From contig JACFMQ010000003.1 of the NCBI GenBank assembly GCA_019455325.1, positions 186,001 through 250,000 on the forward strand: a DNA stretch of 64,000 nt. The letters run 5' to 3'. This document shows positions 60,848-64,000 of this stretch, one piece after another. Position numbers and translations under genes: made by a program. Source of the stretch: Rhodocyclaceae bacterium (GTDB lineage: Bacteria; Pseudomonadota; Gammaproteobacteria; Burkholderiales; Rhodocyclaceae). The first letter of the stretch is position 1. Each line of letters starts with the position of its first letter. The notes under the pieces are model-generated. The model saw only the letters and a list, made by a program, of their open reading frames with translations. It had not been told where the DNA came from and did not search any database.

Positions 60848-62332
60848 ATGTCGCCGGTTTTCCACATGCCCCGCTGGCTGACACCCGTCGGCGCCGCATT
60901 TGCCGGCAGCCTGCTGCTGTCGCTAGTGGCACGGCTTCCCGGATTGATCAACCGCGACGGCATACTCTATGTAAATGTCGCACAAGTTTTCATCGAGGCA
61001 GGCTTCGGCGCTGCGCAAGAGGTCTTCAGTTGGCCCTTCTTTCCGGCGCTGATCGGAATTTTCTCCAGGATCACCGGCCTCGACCCGGAGAGCGCCGGCT
61101 ACCTGCTCAACGCCCTCTTTATGGCCGGCGCTTGCGCCCTGCTGGTAGCCGGCTGCCGCCGGCAACAGCCGGAGACGGCATGGATGGTCTGCCTGACGAC
61201 GCTGGCACTACCCGGTCTCAACGAGTATCGCAACGAACTGCTGCGTGAATACGGCTGCTGGTTCTTTACCATGCTCGCCTTCTGGCTGGCGATACGCTGG
61301 TCGGAACGCCCCCGCTGGCCCGCGGCGCTCGCCGTGCAGGCATCCCTGGCGATCGCTGCGCTCTTCCGCCCGGAGGCGCTGGCACTGCTCGCCGCCTTGA
61401 TCGGCTGGCAGGCCTTTACCGCACCGCGGGGCGAACGCCTCCGACGACTGGCGATGATCGGTGCTCCGGCGCTCGTCGGCGCGGCGGTACTCCTCATCCT
61501 CTACGCCACCGGCAGCCTGGCGCAGGGTAACCGGCTGGCAGGCGATCTCGGCCGTCTCGACCTCGAACGCTTCAACCTCAAAGCGCAGGCAATCGCCGCC
61601 GTGCTGCCGGAATTTGCACAGAAGAATGCGCATACCATCCTCCTCGTCGGCTCGTTGGCAGTCATTCCCGTAAAATTCTTCGGCAAGATCGGCATTTTTC
61701 TCGTGCCGCTGCTCGCGTTCCTCACCGGCAGGCAGGTCCGCCAGGCATTGGCAGTGCATGCACCGTTCGCGTGGGGCTTCGGCGTTCACCTGCTGGTTCT
61801 CGCCGTCTTCGTCACCGACCTGCAGTTCCTCGCCGGACGCTACGTCGCCCCCCTCTATCTGATGGGCGCACCATTCCTCGGCTGGGGCCTGCTGCAACTG
61901 GTGCGGCGCATTCCGCACTGGCGCTGGCCGATACTCGCTACCGCAATCATCCTCATGTTCGCAAACGTGGTTTCCCTCAGCCCCGGGAAGACGCATTTTG
62001 TCGATGCCGGCAAATGGCTATCCGCCAATGCCACCGATTCACCACGGGTCTACATCGAGAGTGGGCGTGCAGCCTACTATGCTGGCTGGAAGCATCGAAA
62101 CCGGCCGCCCGAGACGCGGAACACCCTGGCCGAGGCGCTTTCCCGAGGCGAGTACGATCTGCTGGTGCTGGAGGTGTCGCGCGAGGAAACCGGATTCGAG
62201 AAGTGGGCCGAAGGTGCAGGACTGCGCATCGTGCAACGCTTCGCCCACTCCGGCAACGACGATGTCATCGTCGCAGAACCAGCGCACCCTCAGCCGCCCA
62301 ACGCCCCGTCCAGCACCGAACGCAGTCGCTGA
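60848..62332 (+). CDS. Multi-spanning membrane protein, glycosyltransferase 39-like
   Basis: 494 residues with about ten hydrophobic segments. The first periplasmic loop GLINRDGILYVNVAQVFIEA contains an Asp after TM1, like GT-C enzymes such as ArnT or PMT that use lipid-linked sugar donors. The C-terminal ~110 residues are soluble (TDSPRVYIESGRAAYYAGWK). It lies 3 bp after the GT2 gene. Its 3' end overlaps the convergent glycosyltransferase gene by 43 bp (62290-62332). Confidence 0.8.
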   Translation: MSPVFHMPRWLTPVGAAFAGSLLLSLVARLPGLINRDGILYVNVAQVFIEAGFGAAQEVFSWPFFPALIGIFSRITGLDPESAGYLLNALFMAGACALLVAGCRRQQPETAWMVCLTTLALPGLNEYRNELLREYGCWFFTMLAFWLAIRWSERPRWPAALAVQASLAIAALFRPEALALLAALIGWQAFTAPRGERLRRLAMIGAPALVGAAVLLILYATGSLAQGNRLAGDLGRLDLERFNLKAQAIAAVLPEFAQKNAHTILLVGSLAVIPVKFFGKIGIFLVPLLAFLTGRQVRQALAVHAPFAWGFGVHLLVLAVFVTDLQFLAGRYVAPLYLMGAPFLGWGLLQLVRRIPHWRWPILATAIILMFANVVSLSPGKTHFVDAGKWLSANATDSPRVYIESGRAAYYAGWKHRNRPPETRNTLAEALSRGEYDLLVLEVSREETGFEKWAEGAGLRIVQRFAHSGNDDVIVAEPAHPQPPNAPSSTERSR

Positions 62333-63273
62333 TGGACCGGCCGGAGGTCAAAGTCGGCCGCCGCCTTCCGTCGCCCGGCCGCCCCCATCGCCTCGCGCAA
62401 TCCGGCGTCCGCCGCCAGATCGGCGATCCGGTTTGCCCAGGTTTCCTCGTCGCCGGCCAGGAAGCCGTTCACCCCCTCCTCGACGATCCGGGCATTGGCG
62501 CCGCACCCCGAAGAGACGACCGGCAAACCCGCCGCCATGTATTGCAGTACCTTCAGCGCACATTTGCCGCGGCTCCAGTCATCGTCGCGCATCGGAGCGA
62601 TACCGATGTGTGCGCTCGCCAACTCCCGGGCTTCGCTGTCTGCCTGCCAGCGGACCGGAAGAACCGGCAGGCCGGCGTCGGGCAGATCGAAATCGGCGAT
62701 CACCTTGAGCCGTAGCCCCGGAATGCGGACGGCCGCGGCACGCAGCCAGGGCAGGATATCGACCAGATATTTGCGCGTCGAACTACTGCCTATCCAAACC
62801 AAGTCGACGCTCTCGGCAGGCTTGTCGGCAGAAACCGCATAGCGATCCACGGCGAGCGCCGTCGGCACCAGCGTAACCGCGCGATTGAAGGCTTTCGCCC
62901 GATCCTCCAGGAATTCGTTACCGGCCATCACGTGGTCGCAAACCTTGATCATCGCGGCAAAGCGCCGCATGCGGGTTGCCGACGGAGAGCCGTCGGTCGC
63001 ACAGAAGATCGCATCGTCGAAATCGAAGATCAAGCGGCGTGCGCTGCGGCGCAGCAGCCACAGGAAAGGCACCGGAAAGGTCTTGCGCAGGACGACGACC
63101 ACGTCCGCCGCCGCCGCCTGCCGGCAGGCGGCAAAGAATGGCAGCAGACCGCCGGCAGCAGTTGCATGCACCGGCTCGAATCCGTTTTCGCGCAGATGCG
63201 GGAAATACTGCAGCGCGCGGTAGCGGGTCGAGGACGAATTCTCGCCCTTGGAAATGAACAGGATGCGTTTCAA
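62290..63273 (-). CDS. Glycosyltransferase, GT4-like (GT-B fold)
   Basis: 327 residues from a TTG at 63273 with a GGAG site eight bases upstream; a GTG at 63291 is the alternative. The start ILFISKGENSSSTRYRALQY is the acceptor side. The donor side has VDLVWIGSSSTRKYLVDILP, then SRGKCALKVLQYMAAGLPVV and ARIVEEGVNGFLAGDEETWA with the EX-type Glu-Gly motif. It converges on the membrane glycosyltransferase-like gene with overlapping 3' ends, unusual for two genes of one pathway, so it belongs to a separate transcript. Confidence 0.92.
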   Translation of the reverse strand: MKRILFISKGENSSSTRYRALQYFPHLRENGFEPVHATAAGGLLPFFAACRQAAAADVVVVLRKTFPVPFLWLLRRSARRLIFDFDDAIFCATDGSPSATRMRRFAAMIKVCDHVMAGNEFLEDRAKAFNRAVTLVPTALAVDRYAVSADKPAESVDLVWIGSSSTRKYLVDILPWLRAAAVRIPGLRLKVIADFDLPDAGLPVLPVRWQADSEARELASAHIGIAPMRDDDWSRGKCALKVLQYMAAGLPVVSSGCGANARIVEEGVNGFLAGDEETWANRIADLAADAGLREAMGAAGRRKAAADFDLRPVHQRLRSVLDGALGG

Positions 63274-63297
63274 GATTCGATCTCCGGTCACCGCCGG

Positions 63298-64000
63298 TCA
63301 TTGCCCGCGTACGCGGGCTTTCAGCCGCTTCATTCCTCGCCGTCCGATGCTGCGCTTCAGCCACACCTTCAGATCGTACAGCGCGAACTTCAGGCGTGAC
63401 CAGACGTCGAAACGCCTGCCGAGTCGTGTCATGTAGAGCGACATCAGCCTGTCGCGCCCATGCCAGTCCAGCTTGTTGCAGATGCGGACCATATCGGCAA
63501 GACGCCGGCCCGACGATAGCGGGGTGTCGAAAGCATGGATGCGGCCGGTATCGATCAGGCTGAAGGTCAAGGTCCCGTCATCGGTCGCCGACGCCAGAAT
63601 GTTGCCGCCGGAAAGGTCGCGGAAAAAGATGCCACGGCCATGCATCCGGTGCAGGTAGTCGCAGAGCTGGCGATAGGCACTGTCCTGCGCGATGCCGGCA
63701 AAGGTCGGCTCGCCGCGTGCGAAAGCGGCGAACATCTCGCGCACGGCAAAATCGGCGCGGACATGTTCACAAACGTAGAAATTGCGCATCAGCGTCGTGT
63801 CGCCGCGCCATTCGAACCAAGCCACGGGGACAGCGACGCCGATCCCTCTGCGCAACAGCTCGCAGGTCCCGCTCCAACTGCGCAGGCCTTTCGATGGCTT
63901 CAGACGGTCGAGCAATTTTTTGTGGAAGTACATCTTCACCGGCTGCTTGACCACCAGCTTCGCCTCCGGCCGGCGCGGGTCGGATACGGTCCATACGGCA
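63298..64000 (-). CDS. LPS-core-type sugar kinase (Kdo/WaaP/InaA-like), 5' end outside window
   Basis: About 234 residues are visible; the frame is open to the right edge, so the N-terminus is missing. Kinase signature: catalytic loop MHGRGIFFRDLSGGNILAS (D-x-x-x-x-N) and metal site SLIDTGRIHAF in place of DFG. The last ~70 residues are basic (RRFDVWSRLKFALYDLKVWL). Such proteins phosphorylate LPS-core heptose or Kdo on the cytoplasmic side of the inner membrane. It lies 24 bp upstream of the GT4-like gene on the same strand, so they are probably co-transcribed. Confidence 0.85.
   Translation of the reverse strand, partial: AVWTVSDPRRPEAKLVVKQPVKMYFHKKLLDRLKPSKGLRSWSGTCELLRRGIGVAVPVAWFEWRGDTTLMRNFYVCEHVRADFAVREMFAAFARGEPTFAGIAQDSAYRQLCDYLHRMHGRGIFFRDLSGGNILASATDDGTLTFSLIDTGRIHAFDTPLSSGRRLADMVRICNKLDWHGRDRLMSLYMTRLGRRFDVWSRLKFALYDLKVWLKRSIGRRGMKRLKARVRGQ

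Overview
The window reads as a chromosomal segment of a high-GC Gram-negative bacterium, most likely a betaproteobacterium of the Rhodocyclales type. This rests on gene content (type IV pilus assembly genes, lipid A and LPS genes, RegB/RegA redox control, fused isobutyryl-CoA mutase) and on protein similarity recalled from memory. No rRNA or tRNA gene was seen, so the taxonomic call is an inference. Genes are tightly packed, and many consecutive reading frames overlap by four bases (ATGA or GTGA).

Layout. 1-4737: acyl-CoA metabolism (partial fused mutase icmF, a hotdog thioesterase, a divergent AraC-type regulator). 4738-6254: a cold-shock gene with a long leader and a clear terminator, then an Ala-rich coiled-coil protein. 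6341-10339: glmS-glmU (UDP-GlcNAc synthesis) and a membrane protein with a winged-helix tail. 10582-16807: glutamate synthase gltD and gltB. 16998-24651: a reverse-strand run pilMNOPQ-aroK-aroB-dgt. 24816-33086: ponA (PBP1A), cyaY, lptM, lysA and a two-gene RND efflux system. 33087-35203: an accessory patch with a HigB/HigA-like toxin-antitoxin pair, a decayed duplicate of the RND permease 3' end, and an Rpn-family protein. 35338-39404: regB-regA-hslR, an MFS transporter and a YbaK-type deacylase. 39748-43063: a compositionally distinct three-gene operon (HEPN-like protein, KGGVGR-type ParA-like ATPase, second P-loop ATPase). 43429-48780: an AEC transporter, hslU and hslV separated by two opposite-strand HDOD signalling genes, and a STAS-domain protein. 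48919-51416: a probable zinc-homeostasis operon (Fur/Zur-family regulator, two COG0523 GTPases) preceded by a perfect inverted repeat. 51448-56370: an unknown helical protein, rlmI, xerC, DUF484, dapF and an acetyltransferase. 56519-64000: envelope glycolipid genes (lpxL, carbamoyltransferase, methyltransferase, three glycosyltransferase-like proteins, partial LPS-type kinase).

The best candidate for an undescribed system is the three-gene operon at 39748-43063. It is translationally coupled, pairs a HEPN-like protein with two different nucleotide-switch proteins, sits between housekeeping genes, and shows a base and codon use unlike its flanks. That it acts in defence or stress is inference. 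Secondary points are the toxin-antitoxin pair next to a relic of the preceding permease gene, an Rpn protein with an apparently degraded catalytic motif and a possible internal start, the split hslVU locus, and a membrane-tethered winged-helix protein beside glmU.
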